NCBI GenBank assembly: GCA_003247575.1
Contig: QJZC01000021.1
Span: 1-64,000, forward strand
Length of the DNA stretch: 64,000 bases
From: Pseudomonadota bacterium
GTDB taxonomy: Bacteria; Myxococcota_A; UBA9160; SZUA-336
Reading direction: 5' to 3'
Shown here: positions 1 through 8,710 of the stretch, one piece after another
How positions within the stretch are numbered: the first letter of the stretch is position 1
Layout of the letters: each line of letters begins with the position of its first letter
Notes under the pieces: generated by a model
The model's input: only the letters and a program-made list of their open reading frames with translations
What the model was told of the DNA's origin: nothing
The model's database searches: none
Program-made: the position numbers and the translations under genes

Positions 1-169
1 GCCGGTGGGCGCCCAGCGTGGCGCCCGTGTTGCCGCGAGTGCGGCGCTGGCCAGGCTCGCAGCGACCGCTAGGCCCCGCATTGGTCGGTCGGAGCGGGCG
101 AAAGCACCCGTGAGTGGCCTACATTGCGCGCGCGCGTGCGAATGGGGCTCCGCGCGCGGAGAGAGCCGG

Positions 170-1930
170 ATGGAAACACCTACCCCGAGACGCGGTGTGC
201 GAGTACGCCGGCGCTCGAAGTCTGCGGATCCGCGAGCAGCGGATGCTCGCGCAGCGGACCCGCAGAAAGCCGAATCGCGGTCGGAGGGATCGCGGGTCGT
301 CCGGACTCGCGAGAGGCCCCGCGCGCCGCACGGCGCCTCCGAAGCTTCTGGCGATCGCCGGGAGGTCGGCGCCGGCGGAGTAACGATTCGATTCGAGGAT
401 CCCGACATCCTCGTTCTCGACCGGGGCCCGAGCAGCTCCGCCCGAGAGCTCGCGCGCCATCTGGGCCGGCGCGAAGGGGCTCCGAGCGGCTCTCGTGAGG
501 GAGGTGGACGCCGAGGCGCATGGCCTGTGGGGAGCGCGGAGTCCGGGATCACTGGCCTCGTGCTGCTCGCGCGCAGTGCGCGCGCCCGTCGTAGTCTGGA
601 GCGGAACCCCGAGCTACACGTCGAGTACCTGGCGGCCGTCGAGGAGCGCGAGGAAGGTCGCTCCGGCCGTCCCAAGGGTGGCTCCGAGCCCGGCCCCCAT
701 CCACGCACGACGGCGCGCAGCGAAGAACCGCAGGTCGTCGCTCGCTGCGATGTTCGGCGCCTCTTGCAGTTCGACCGGCGGCGCGCGCACCGGGACGTCC
801 GCACCTGGCTCGAACGGCGCGGTTATCGCGTGCTTCGCGACCCCGAGCGGCGCGAGCGAATCTATTTGCACGCGCTTCGGCTCGAGTTTGCGCATCCAGT
901 GAGCGGAAAGTCCATGCGCTTCCAAAGCGATCCGCCACCAGAACTGCTTCGTGCGGGCGGATCTTCGGCTCGACTGGAGCCCAGCAAGCCGCGACGGGCG
1001 CCGGCGAGTGCTGCGTCGGAACCAGATTCAGCTCGCCCGCTCCGGGAGGCGGCTCGTGGAGGTGTGAGCCCGAGCGACCTCCGCCGGGATGTCCCGCGCA
1101 TGGACGTCCGAGAGGCGCGGGATGTCCGAGATCAGCGGAGAGGCGGTGCGACCGACTGGGACCAAGTTGCAGACTGGTTCGACGTCCTGCTCGAGGACAA
1201 ACAGCATGATCACTACCGGGACGTCATCCTGCCGGGTGTGATGCGATTGCTCGAGGTTTCGCCGGGTGATCGGATCCTGGACGTGGCCTGCGGCCAGGGA
1301 CAGCTCTGTCGCCTGCTCAGTAGAGCCGGCGCGGATGCGGTCGGCGTCGAAGCTTCGCCCCGCTTGGTGGCTCGAGCGCGGGAACGCTCGGCCGGTTCGA
1401 AGCGCCCTCTGGTCTTCCACGAGGGAGATGCGCGTGCGTTGACTGCCCTAGAGCTCGGTGTGTTCGACGGGATCGCGTGCGTGATGGCGCTCAGCAACAT
1501 CGACCCGATCTCTCCGGTCATTCGCGCGTGCGCCGAGAGCCTCGAGCCTCGTGGTGCCTTCGTCGCCGTCATCGCGCACCCAGCCTTTCGGATTCCGCGC
1601 CGTAGTAGCTGGGAATGGACGGATGCCGCGGGTGGTGACGTGCGCCAGTATCGCCGAATCGATGCTTACCTCTCCACCGCGCGGGTGCCGATCGTGGCAA
1701 ATCCCGGTGCGGTGGCGCGCGGGGCGCCCGCGATCCAGACCTGGACCTTCCACCGGCCGCTCGAGCAGTACGTGACTGAGTTCGCGAGCGCAGGGCTCTG
1801 GATCGATCGGATCGAGGAGTGGGCGAGTCGCCGCGAGAGCGACTCGGGACCGCGCGCAGCCGAAGAGAACCGCGCGCGTCGAGAGATCCCGCTGTTCATG
1901 GCGCTCCGCGCCCGTCGGCTCGGCGACTAG
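170..1930 (+). CDS. Degenerate RluA-like pseudouridine synthase domain fused to SAM-dependent methyltransferase
   Basis: The open frame reaches the left edge, but ATG at 170 follows a GGAGAGAG-type ribosome site, giving 586 residues. Residues 1-70 are basic and low-complexity. Residues about 71-260 resemble RluA-family pseudouridine synthases: DPDILVLDRG near the start, SGITGLVLLARSARARRSL in the middle, VEYLAAVEE, and a late LHALRLEFAHPVSG segment. The catalytic HRLD motif that should precede the TGL segment is missing, replaced by PVGSAESGI, so this half is probably not a synthase. Residues about 330-580 form a class I methyltransferase with the SAM-binding motif ILDVACGQGQ. Substrate is unknown; an RNA target is an inference from the N-terminal fold. 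Confidence 0.72.
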   Translation: METPTPRRGVRVRRRSKSADPRAADARAADPQKAESRSEGSRVVRTRERPRAPHGASEASGDRREVGAGGVTIRFEDPDILVLDRGPSSSARELARHLGRREGAPSGSREGGGRRGAWPVGSAESGITGLVLLARSARARRSLERNPELHVEYLAAVEEREEGRSGRPKGGSEPGPHPRTTARSEEPQVVARCDVRRLLQFDRRRAHRDVRTWLERRGYRVLRDPERRERIYLHALRLEFAHPVSGKSMRFQSDPPPELLRAGGSSARLEPSKPRRAPASAASEPDSARPLREAARGGVSPSDLRRDVPRMDVREARDVRDQRRGGATDWDQVADWFDVLLEDKQHDHYRDVILPGVMRLLEVSPGDRILDVACGQGQLCRLLSRAGADAVGVEASPRLVARARERSAGSKRPLVFHEGDARALTALELGVFDGIACVMALSNIDPISPVIRACAESLEPRGAFVAVIAHPAFRIPRRSSWEWTDAAGGDVRQYRRIDAYLSTARVPIVANPGAVARGAPAIQTWTFHRPLEQYVTEFASAGLWIDRIEEWASRRESDSGPRAAEENRARREIPLFMALRARRLGD

Positions 1931-1938
1931 CGTACTGC

Positions 1939-1963
1939 GTCCGAAATGCAGCTCATTTCGGAC
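1939..1963. terminator. Stem-loop between convergent genes
   Basis: A perfect 10-bp stem (GTCCGAAATG pairing with CATTTCGGAC) with a 5-base loop sits in the 41 bp between two convergent stop codons. Neither side carries a clear T-run, so it is a hairpin in terminator position rather than a textbook intrinsic terminator. Confidence 0.5.
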
Positions 1964-1971
1964 ACACCAAA

Positions 1972-2844
1972 CTAGCGGTCTGACGAATCTGCGCGCGACT
2001 TGACGAGGCCGTCCTCGATGCTCGTATAACGAAAATCAGGGAAGGTCTTGAGCATCTCGGTGATGTCGAAGTGGCGGTGTACGATCGGAAGCTTGCGTGG
2101 TGTCGCCTCGATGGGGCCCGAGCTTGGATCCAGAGCCGCAACGATCTGTGCGACTTCACGGAAGGATGGGGAGCGTCCGGTCGCGATGTTCAAGGTGCCC
2201 AGGCTGCGTCGCGCGAGGACGCGATAGATGACCTCGGCGACATCGTCCACCAGTACATGGTCTCGTTGCTCCTCGCCCTCTCCGAACAGCACGATCTTCT
2301 CTCCGCGAGCGGCTTGGCGACGGAAGCGATTTGGTCCGTAGCCGTTGTGCGGGTCGGCTGCACCGTAAAGCAGCGAGGGTCGCAGGACCGCGAGCGGTGC
2401 GCGGACGGTCGTGCTGAGCATGACCTCGCGCGCTCGATGCATGACTCCATGCAGCGAGTCCGAATCCGCCCGAGAGCTCTCCGAGACGGGGTTGACGCCG
2501 TCGCGATAGACCGCGTCGGAGCTGATGTAGACGACCTGGGCGAGCTCGACCTCGGCTGCGGCCACGCATACCGCTCGTGCCATCGCCAGGTTCTGGATCA
2601 GGCTTGCGGGAGTCTTGCACGGTGCAATCGCCGAGACGAAGACCAACGCGTCGCCATCGCGCAGTCGAAGCCGTAGCTCCTCGCCGGCGCTCGCTTTGCA
2701 GAGGTCGATCTCCTTGGAGGACAGGGGCAGTACGGGCGCGCCCGCAGCGCCCAGCCTGCTGGATAGGGACTTTCCAACGAATCCGCTCGCGCCGAGAACG
2801 ACCGTGCGAAGTGGATTCTCGGCGGTAGAGTTCAGATGCTCCAT
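1972..2844 (-). CDS. NAD-dependent epimerase/dehydratase (extended SDR), catalytic Tyr replaced
   Basis: A 290-residue Rossmann-fold protein with the glycine motif GASGFVGKSL near residue 20, typical of extended SDR enzymes that act on nucleotide sugars. At the usual YxxxK position the sequence reads HGVMH, with His132 (codon at 2449-2451) where Tyr is expected, so normal SDR proton transfer is doubtful. ATG is preceded by a perfect AGGAGG. It is the last gene of the heptose-type operon, 14 bp after its neighbour. It could still bind a nucleotide sugar or act as a partner subunit. Confidence 0.8.
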   Translation of the reverse strand: MEHLNSTAENPLRTVVLGASGFVGKSLSSRLGAAGAPVLPLSSKEIDLCKASAGEELRLRLRDGDALVFVSAIAPCKTPASLIQNLAMARAVCVAAAEVELAQVVYISSDAVYRDGVNPVSESSRADSDSLHGVMHRAREVMLSTTVRAPLAVLRPSLLYGAADPHNGYGPNRFRRQAARGEKIVLFGEGEEQRDHVLVDDVAEVIYRVLARRSLGTLNIATGRSPSFREVAQIVAALDPSSGPIEATPRKLPIVHRHFDITEMLKTFPDFRYTSIEDGLVKSRADSSDR

Positions 2845-2858
2845 GTCGAAGCCTCCTT

Positions 2859-4211
2859 CTATGCGTGATCCTCTGCTCTAGAGCGATCTGTGCCGCGATG
2901 AACGTCATGGTCGATGGTGCGCGAGGCGGAGGTCGCGCGGGGGGAGCCGAGCAGCTGGTGATCCAGCCCCGCTTCGCGACAGAGGTTGCGATCCAATACG
3001 CCGAAGGGATCGATCACGAGGCGACCTCTCAGCCGCTGGGCGAGGTCTACCGGCTTCAGCTCCCGGAACTCCTGCCAGGGAGTCATGATCACGAGTGCAT
3101 CCGCGTCGCTGCACGCGTCGAGCGCCGACGTCGCAGGTCGCACGCGCGCATGCTCCAGTGCGGACGCGGGAACGAGAGGATCGTAGGTGCTGATCTCGAA
3201 TGGGGTCAGTGCCCGTGCGAGCTCGAGTGCGGGGGAGTTCTTCGTCGAGGCCGTGTCCGGCTTGTAGGCGATGCCGAGGACCGCGATCCGTGCGAACCTT
3301 CTCCCCCCTGACCGGGCGTGAAGCGTACGCAGCGCCCAGTCTCGTCGGTAGTGGCTGTTCTCGACGAAGGACTCGATCACCCGCGCACTCGTCCCTGCCT
3401 GGCGGGACAATCGGATGACGCTCGCCAGATCCCGCTCGATGTTGCCCCCAGCGATGCCGAGTCCAGCCTCGATATACGCGTAGCCGCCGATCCGGCGGTC
3501 GAGCCGCAGCGCCGGCACGATCTCGGACCACTCGGCCCCCACGCCTTCGCAGAGCTCAGCCAGGGTATTGGCCGCAGAGAGCGACGCGGCCAGACACACG
3601 TTGATCGAGATCTTGGCGAGCTCCGCACTCTCGTAGCGCATGCAGAGAATTGGGCACCCAAATCCCTCGAGGAACTCGCGCAGGGGAGCGGGAAGCGCGC
3701 TGGGTTTTCCGTCGTCTGGATCGATGCAGCCGACGATGAAGCGCTCGGGATAGAGCGCTCGCTCCATTGCACGGCCAAAGATCAGTGTCTCCACCTGGTA
3801 GAAGAGCTGTCCGTTGCGCCGCGGATGGGACCGCGAGAAGCCCGGCGAGACTTGGCTCAAGATCACGACCGGAGTTTCTCCCGGAACTGCGGCGTCGACC
3901 TGCTCGAGGAGCGACTCGACGAGTCGCACATCGCTACGGCCCTCGGAGTCGGTGGGGACATCCGGAGCAATGTAGACCAGGTCACACTGCGCGAGCACGG
4001 TCGCGTCGGAGCTGAACTGCATTCGTTCACGGTTGGCCGTGAAGAGCTCGTCCAGGCGCGGCTCCGAGATTGGCAGCCTGCCGGATCGGAGCTCCCGAAT
4101 GCGATCTTCGTCGAAGTGGACGCACACGACGTTCGCGCCGTGTTCCGCTGCCGCGACGGCGGAGCAGATCCCAAGATGTGTCATGCCGACGAATGCGATC
4201 GAAAGGGTCAT
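2859..4211 (-). CDS. UDP-glucose/GDP-mannose dehydrogenase homologue lacking the catalytic Cys
   Basis: 450 residues with all three regions of the UDP-glucose 6-dehydrogenase family: N-terminal NAD domain (AFVGMTHLG), central helical domain (ELAKISIN) and C-terminal UDP-binding domain (LGIAYKPDTASTKNSPALELA). Family members carry a nucleophilic Cys in a GGSCFPKD motif; here the segment is GLGIAGGNIERDL with Asn257 (codon 3441-3443) in place of Cys. The Cys is needed for the second oxidation to the acid, so the protein may stop at the aldehyde or do something else. ATG at 4211 overlaps the upstream stop as ATGA, indicating translational coupling. Confidence 0.82.
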   Translation of the reverse strand: MTLSIAFVGMTHLGICSAVAAAEHGANVVCVHFDEDRIRELRSGRLPISEPRLDELFTANRERMQFSSDATVLAQCDLVYIAPDVPTDSEGRSDVRLVESLLEQVDAAVPGETPVVILSQVSPGFSRSHPRRNGQLFYQVETLIFGRAMERALYPERFIVGCIDPDDGKPSALPAPLREFLEGFGCPILCMRYESAELAKISINVCLAASLSAANTLAELCEGVGAEWSEIVPALRLDRRIGGYAYIEAGLGIAGGNIERDLASVIRLSRQAGTSARVIESFVENSHYRRDWALRTLHARSGGRRFARIAVLGIAYKPDTASTKNSPALELARALTPFEISTYDPLVPASALEHARVRPATSALDACSDADALVIMTPWQEFRELKPVDLAQRLRGRLVIDPFGVLDRNLCREAGLDHQLLGSPRATSASRTIDHDVHRGTDRSRAEDHA

Positions 4212-5140
4212 TCCGGAAAGCTCCCAAGCGCAGCCAGCGACAACTCCGAGAGGACCTGACTCAGCCAGAGGTCGTTCTCGAGATTCCCGGCCTGTGCTCT
4301 GCTGCAGAGGTCCTTGAAGTAGGCATACTCGAGCTCCCATGTGGGATCGCTCTGTACGAGAGTGATACGCTCTTCCGGAGGTCGTCCGCTCGGGAGCACG
4401 CGTGTCCGCGTGGAGAAGCTGCTGGGTCCCCACTTGCACAGCGATTCGATGTGCGCGGTGCCCTTCTCGGCCAATACGTCTGCCGTGAAGTGGTTGCGCC
4501 AGGAGAGCAGCGTCATCTCGAGCTCGATCACGGGCGGGCCCGAGCTGGCGATCACGACGTGATCGAACGCGCGGTTCTCGAAGCGATTCGCTTCGCGGAC
4601 CTCGAAGTCGCCTGCTGGCCTCCCGAACCAGAACAGTACGGTATCCAGCAGGTGCGACCCGAGGTCCGGAAGCACGCCGGCCGCCTGGTCGCGCCAGGGC
4701 GATCCCCGGACGTCGCGCGCCGTGCCATTGCCATAGAACATGCGAACTCGGTACGTCTCTCCGGCTGCGCCACTCCGGAGCCACTCGCGCATGCGCACGA
4801 AGTGGGGTTCGAAACGATGGTTGTACGCGGTGTAGCAGGTGACCTGGCGTCGGTCGGCCAGCTCCCTCAGGTGAGCGATGGCGGCCTGGTCCCCAATCAG
4901 AGGCTTTTCCACGAGAACGTGCTTCTGGTGCTCCAGCAGGTACTCGAGCAGGGCGATCTTGGGCTCGTCCGGCGTGCAGACGAGCGCCGCATCGTAGCGA
5001 TCGAGCGGAACATCCTCGATGCGTTTGAAGTCCGCAGCGGGATGCACCGGATCGACGCTCCCGCAAGCATCATCGCCCGCAAAGCGAAGTCGCTTCTCTC
5101 CCTGAATTCCGAGGCCGACGATGATGCAGCGGAAGCTCAA
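4208..5140 (-). CDS. Gfo/Idh/MocA family oxidoreductase
   Basis: 310 residues. The N-terminal nucleotide-binding motif IIVGLGIQG and the HVLVEKPLIGDQ segment (the EKP signature of the family) identify an NAD(P)-dependent sugar oxidoreductase. The C-terminal half fits the family alpha/beta substrate domain, with TAYNHRFEPHF near residue 105. The start is TTG, with AGGA about 7 bases upstream. Its stop overlaps the next start. Within this operon it probably oxidises or reduces a nucleotide-linked or free sugar intermediate; the exact substrate cannot be read from sequence. Confidence 0.85.
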   Translation of the reverse strand: MSFRCIIVGLGIQGEKRLRFAGDDACGSVDPVHPAADFKRIEDVPLDRYDAALVCTPDEPKIALLEYLLEHQKHVLVEKPLIGDQAAIAHLRELADRRQVTCYTAYNHRFEPHFVRMREWLRSGAAGETYRVRMFYGNGTARDVRGSPWRDQAAGVLPDLGSHLLDTVLFWFGRPAGDFEVREANRFENRAFDHVVIASSGPPVIELEMTLLSWRNHFTADVLAEKGTAHIESLCKWGPSSFSTRTRVLPSGRPPEERITLVQSDPTWELEYAYFKDLCSRAQAGNLENDLWLSQVLSELSLAALGSFPE

Positions 5141-5148
5141 GTGTAGTC

Positions 5149-6699
5149 CTAGACGTAGTGAGTCTGTCGCTCGATCGCGGACAGCTTGTGGCGTAGGTCG
5201 TCAGGCTCGACCGGCATGTTGCCATCGCGTTCGCACGTGATGCCCGCCGCCATCGCACCCAGGATTCCAGCGATCACCTCGTTGCCCGTCGCGATGCTGG
5301 CGAGCGTCGAGTACGCGAGCAGCGCGTCGCCGGCGCCGACCGGGTCCACGACGTTCTCCGCGAAGCTGTCGAGTACGAAGAAGCCGCGCACATCCTCCTC
5401 GGGCCGCTGGCGATAGACGATGCTGCCACGCGCGCCCAGCTTGAGGATCAGTGTTCGACAGCGTGCGCGCCGGTGGAGCTCCTGAGCCAGCGGACGGATG
5501 ACGGAGTCTTGATCGCCGAGAGCGAAACGTGCCTCCTTCTCGTTGGGCGTGATCAGATCGACCCCCGCGAAATCGAGAATGTTCCCCCAGCGGCTGGCGA
5601 CCTGGCTGTCGGCTACCTGGAGCACACCACGTGGGATCACGCCAACGAGCTCGGGAATAGTGCGCCGGTCGAAGACTCCGTGCCGGAAATCGCTCAGGAC
5701 ACAGGCGGCCGCCGGGACCTCGGCGATCTGTGTGCGCAGCTGACCCAAGATCTTGTCCGAGATGATCCGGTTGTCTACGCGATCCACCTTCAGAAGCCTG
5801 TAGCCCCCGGCGATGAATGCATCCTTGTTCGTGGTCGGCCGAGTTTGATCGATCACCGCACTGCACTGAACGCCGGCTCGCTTCAGATCCTCGACCACGA
5901 AGCGGCCGTGTGCGTCATCGCCGAGTACTGTAGAGAAGTGCACGCTCGCACCGGCAGCCCGCATGTGCTTCGCGACGATGGCCGCGCCTCCAGCGAAGTC
6001 GACCCGATTCTCGTACCGAACACTGAAGGTCGGGGTCTTGGCATTCGCGCCGATCAGGGCAGTGTACGTGTAGCTGTCTACGATCGAGTCTCCGACCACA
6101 TGAACCGGAATCCCCGTGAACTTGTCGAGTGCCTCGCGTAGATCGGCGAACGAGAGATGCTCTGCATCCATGATCGTAAGGAGCTTCTCGGTCGCAATCT
6201 GCGGCGGAGACTTCTCGATGATCTCCGAAGAAGAATAGACGATATCCCCCGGCGTGAAGATGATCTCACCGCCGTAGGATTCCAGAAGCTCGATCTCGGC
6301 TTGGGTTTTCGGGTGGATTCCGCCGTTCTGGTATTCGTATCCCTTGGCGAAAAAGTCTGGCTGAAGAACGCGCAGAGTTTCGATGGGAGTGGGGTTCCTG
6401 TCGATGATGACGTAGTCCACTACCTCGAGCATCGCGAGATTCATCGCGCGCAGCTCTTCCGGAACATAGGGTCGGATATCGGCCTTGGTCACGTGCGCAT
6501 CACACGTCAGCGAAGCGACGAGGACGTCTGCCTTCGAACGCACGTACATCAGGTGTCGCAGATGACCGGGATGAACCACGTCGAAGGTGCCATGGCACAT
6601 GATCACCTTTCGAGCGCGCGGGCGTTCACCGAGGACTGTCGCCAGCTCCTCTGCGGTCTTGATCTTGCGCCGGTAGTCTCCCTCGATAAGACGCGTCAT
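5149..6699 (-). CDS. HldE-like bifunctional protein: nucleotidyltransferase then PfkB kinase
   Basis: 516 residues from ATG at 6699, which has AAGGAGA upstream and overlaps the preceding stop as ATGA. Residues about 32-160 form a cytidylyltransferase-type domain with HGTFDVVHPGH at 36-46. Residues about 195-505 are a PfkB/ribokinase domain with FAGGAAIVAKHM and the anion-hole motif DPVGAGDALL near 456, which supplies the catalytic Asp. E. coli HldE, which makes ADP-glycero-manno-heptose, has the kinase first, so the order here is reversed. Together with the GmhB-type phosphatase upstream, it should phosphorylate heptose-7-phosphate at C1 and activate heptose-1-phosphate. The nucleotide used (ADP, CDP or GDP) is not evident. 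Confidence 0.86.
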   Translation of the reverse strand: MTRLIEGDYRRKIKTAEELATVLGERPRARKVIMCHGTFDVVHPGHLRHLMYVRSKADVLVASLTCDAHVTKADIRPYVPEELRAMNLAMLEVVDYVIIDRNPTPIETLRVLQPDFFAKGYEYQNGGIHPKTQAEIELLESYGGEIIFTPGDIVYSSSEIIEKSPPQIATEKLLTIMDAEHLSFADLREALDKFTGIPVHVVGDSIVDSYTYTALIGANAKTPTFSVRYENRVDFAGGAAIVAKHMRAAGASVHFSTVLGDDAHGRFVVEDLKRAGVQCSAVIDQTRPTTNKDAFIAGGYRLLKVDRVDNRIISDKILGQLRTQIAEVPAAACVLSDFRHGVFDRRTIPELVGVIPRGVLQVADSQVASRWGNILDFAGVDLITPNEKEARFALGDQDSVIRPLAQELHRRARCRTLILKLGARGSIVYRQRPEEDVRGFFVLDSFAENVVDPVGAGDALLAYSTLASIATGNEVIAGILGAMAAGITCERDGNMPVEPDDLRHKLSAIERQTHYV

Positions 6700-7715
6700 G
6701 TCGTTGTCTCCTTCGCGAGAGCCTTGAACCATCCGCGAGTGGCGTGATCGATGGATTCCGGGTCCCAGAGTGGGGCATCCCGCCAGTCATCGATTCTGTC
6801 GAGAATCCGTCCGACGCCATCCTCGAATGAGATTTCCGGGCTCCAGCCGAGTTCGCGCTGGATGAGTGAGATGTCTGCCCAGGTGCAGTCCGGCTCGCCG
6901 GGACGCTTGGGAATCTCGATGCGGCCCCCTCCGAGGAGCTCAATCAAGTAGTTCACGCTCTGAGGGTTGCCAGCGCCCAGATTGTAGACGCGACCATCGA
7001 GGGGTGACTCGGCGGCCAGAAGAAAGGCGCGAGCCACATCGCGTGCGTAGACGAAATCCCTTCGCTGCGAGCCGTCTCCCACCACGGTAAATGGCTTACC
7101 CTCGAGCTTCTGGCGCAGGAATACTCCGAACACAGCTCCATATGCGCCGGTCGTCCGAGACCTGACTCCGTACGCGTTGAAGATGCGGATCGAATTCACG
7201 GGGAGGTCGTATACGCGCTGCCAATGGAAAGCGGCTTGCTCCCCCTGAAACTTGCTGAGTGCGTATGGGTACTGAGGTGCGATCGGGTGCGCTTCGGTGG
7301 TTGGGGTGTCGGCAATCCCGTAGCAGGACGAGGAAGCAGCGTAGACGAGCTTTGAGACACCGGCGGTACGTGCGCATTCGAGCACGTGCACCGTACCCTG
7401 AACGTTGGTCGACATGTACTCTGATGGGCGCTCGATCGACGGGACGATGTCGCCGATCCCGGCGAAGTGGAACACGTACCGCGCGTCCGAAAACAGGCTC
7501 GAGTTCGGGTTGAGCGTTCGGATGTCCCGCGGCTCGAAGCTGAGATTCGGATTTCCTGCGTGCTGTCGCAGGTTCGACTCTCGACCACCTACGAGGTTGT
7601 CGATCACCCGAACCTCGAAATCGGCCTCGAGGAGTACGTCTACCATATGGCTGCCGATGAATCCCGCGCCGCCGGTGACCACGGCGACGGGTCGGGAGAG
7701 ACGCTGTACTGTCAC
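6696..7715 (-). CDS. NAD-dependent nucleotide-sugar epimerase/dehydratase
   Basis: 339-residue extended SDR similar to UDP-glucose 4-epimerases. It shows GGAGFIGSHMVDVLL at the N-terminus, an Asp-rich beta2 end (VIDNLVGG) and an intact YALSK catalytic motif. The C-terminal part contains the YNLGAG segment common in GalE-like enzymes. The start is GTG overlapping the upstream stop (GTGA), and the stop overlaps the next ATG. It probably epimerises or dehydrates the NDP-heptose or another NDP-sugar made by this operon. Confidence 0.87.
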   Translation of the reverse strand: MTVQRLSRPVAVVTGGAGFIGSHMVDVLLEADFEVRVIDNLVGGRESNLRQHAGNPNLSFEPRDIRTLNPNSSLFSDARYVFHFAGIGDIVPSIERPSEYMSTNVQGTVHVLECARTAGVSKLVYAASSSCYGIADTPTTEAHPIAPQYPYALSKFQGEQAAFHWQRVYDLPVNSIRIFNAYGVRSRTTGAYGAVFGVFLRQKLEGKPFTVVGDGSQRRDFVYARDVARAFLLAAESPLDGRVYNLGAGNPQSVNYLIELLGGGRIEIPKRPGEPDCTWADISLIQRELGWSPEISFEDGVGRILDRIDDWRDAPLWDPESIDHATRGWFKALAKETTT

Positions 7716-8710
7716 GAGGCCGATACCTCTTTCATCGTGCGCACGTTGAAGTAGCGAGGATCCTCGAGGCTGTTGGGAAGCTTGCCTTCGCGGAATGCTA
7801 CACAGAGGTCACGCACGGCGTCCTCGACGCGGAACTTGGGCTGAAATCCCAGAACTCGGCGGATCTTGTCGGAGTTGATGTGGTAGGAGCGCTTGTCGTC
7901 GCTCTCTTGAGTCTGAATCGGAAGCTCGCCCTTCTCGGGGAACTCCTCGAGTACGACGCGCTGGACTACGTTCGCGATCTCGGCGATCGATAGGTTCTCG
8001 TATCCGATATTGAAGGTTTGCCCCTGAACGCTCTCCTTTGGGGCTTCGATCATCAGCTCGTATGCAGCGACCATGTCCCTGATGTGCAGGTTCGGTCGGA
8101 GCTGGGCGCCGCCGAAGACCGTGATCCGGTCTGCGTTCACCGCGTGGTTGGTCAGAATGTTGACGGAGAGATCGAGGCGTTGCCGTGGGCTATATCCGCA
8201 CAGCGTTGCGGGCCGGATCACCACGCCCGTGAAGTCGTCGCTCAGGTGCTTGTGCAGATAGGGCTCACACATGCCCTTGAAGCGATTGTAGAGTGTCAGC
8301 GGGACCAGCGGATGCTCCTCTGTCACATTCGGCTGATCGCTGACCCCGTAGACTGAGCTCGACGAGCAGTATACGAACCGCTTGACTCCCGCCTGCTTGG
8401 CCGCGAGGACCATGGGCTCGAAGCAGTCGAAGTTGATGCTCTGGCTCAGGTTCTCGTCGAGCTCGAAACTCGGATCGTTCGAGATACACGCCAGATGGAG
8501 CACGCAGTCGACCCCATCGAAGGCCTTGGCCAGTTTCTCGGTATCGCGAATGTCACCTTCGACGAGCGAGAGCTTCGGATGCGAAGGTAGTCCATCTGCT
8601 CCGTAGTAAAGAACATCGAACACCGTGACGTCATAGCCGCGGGCGAGCAAGGTCGGCGTTAGCACTGACCCGACGTATCCCGCTCCACCGGTGATCAAAA
8701 CTCGTTTCAT
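7712..8710 (-). CDS. NAD-dependent epimerase/dehydratase (extended SDR)
   Basis: 332 residues beginning MKRVLITGGAGYVGSVL, a clear SDR start. ATG at 8710 is preferred over longer in-frame starts because it overlaps the upstream stop as ATGA. The catalytic motif YNRFK (YxxxK) is intact, in PLTLYNRFKG. The rest matches the nucleotide-sugar epimerase group, with RPATLCGYSPRQR and a C-terminal EDAVRDL segment. It is the second intact SDR in the operon, so two successive sugar conversions are plausible. Confidence 0.87.
   Translation of the reverse strand: MKRVLITGGAGYVGSVLTPTLLARGYDVTVFDVLYYGADGLPSHPKLSLVEGDIRDTEKLAKAFDGVDCVLHLACISNDPSFELDENLSQSINFDCFEPMVLAAKQAGVKRFVYCSSSSVYGVSDQPNVTEEHPLVPLTLYNRFKGMCEPYLHKHLSDDFTGVVIRPATLCGYSPRQRLDLSVNILTNHAVNADRITVFGGAQLRPNLHIRDMVAAYELMIEAPKESVQGQTFNIGYENLSIAEIANVVQRVVLEEFPEKGELPIQTQESDDKRSYHINSDKIRRVLGFQPKFRVEDAVRDLCVAFREGKLPNSLEDPRYFNVRTMKEVSAS

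Noticed and set aside
1..169. N-terminal extension of the first gene to GTG at position 5
   Set aside because: The extra 55 codons are low-complexity Ala/Arg, and ATG at 170 has a ribosome site.
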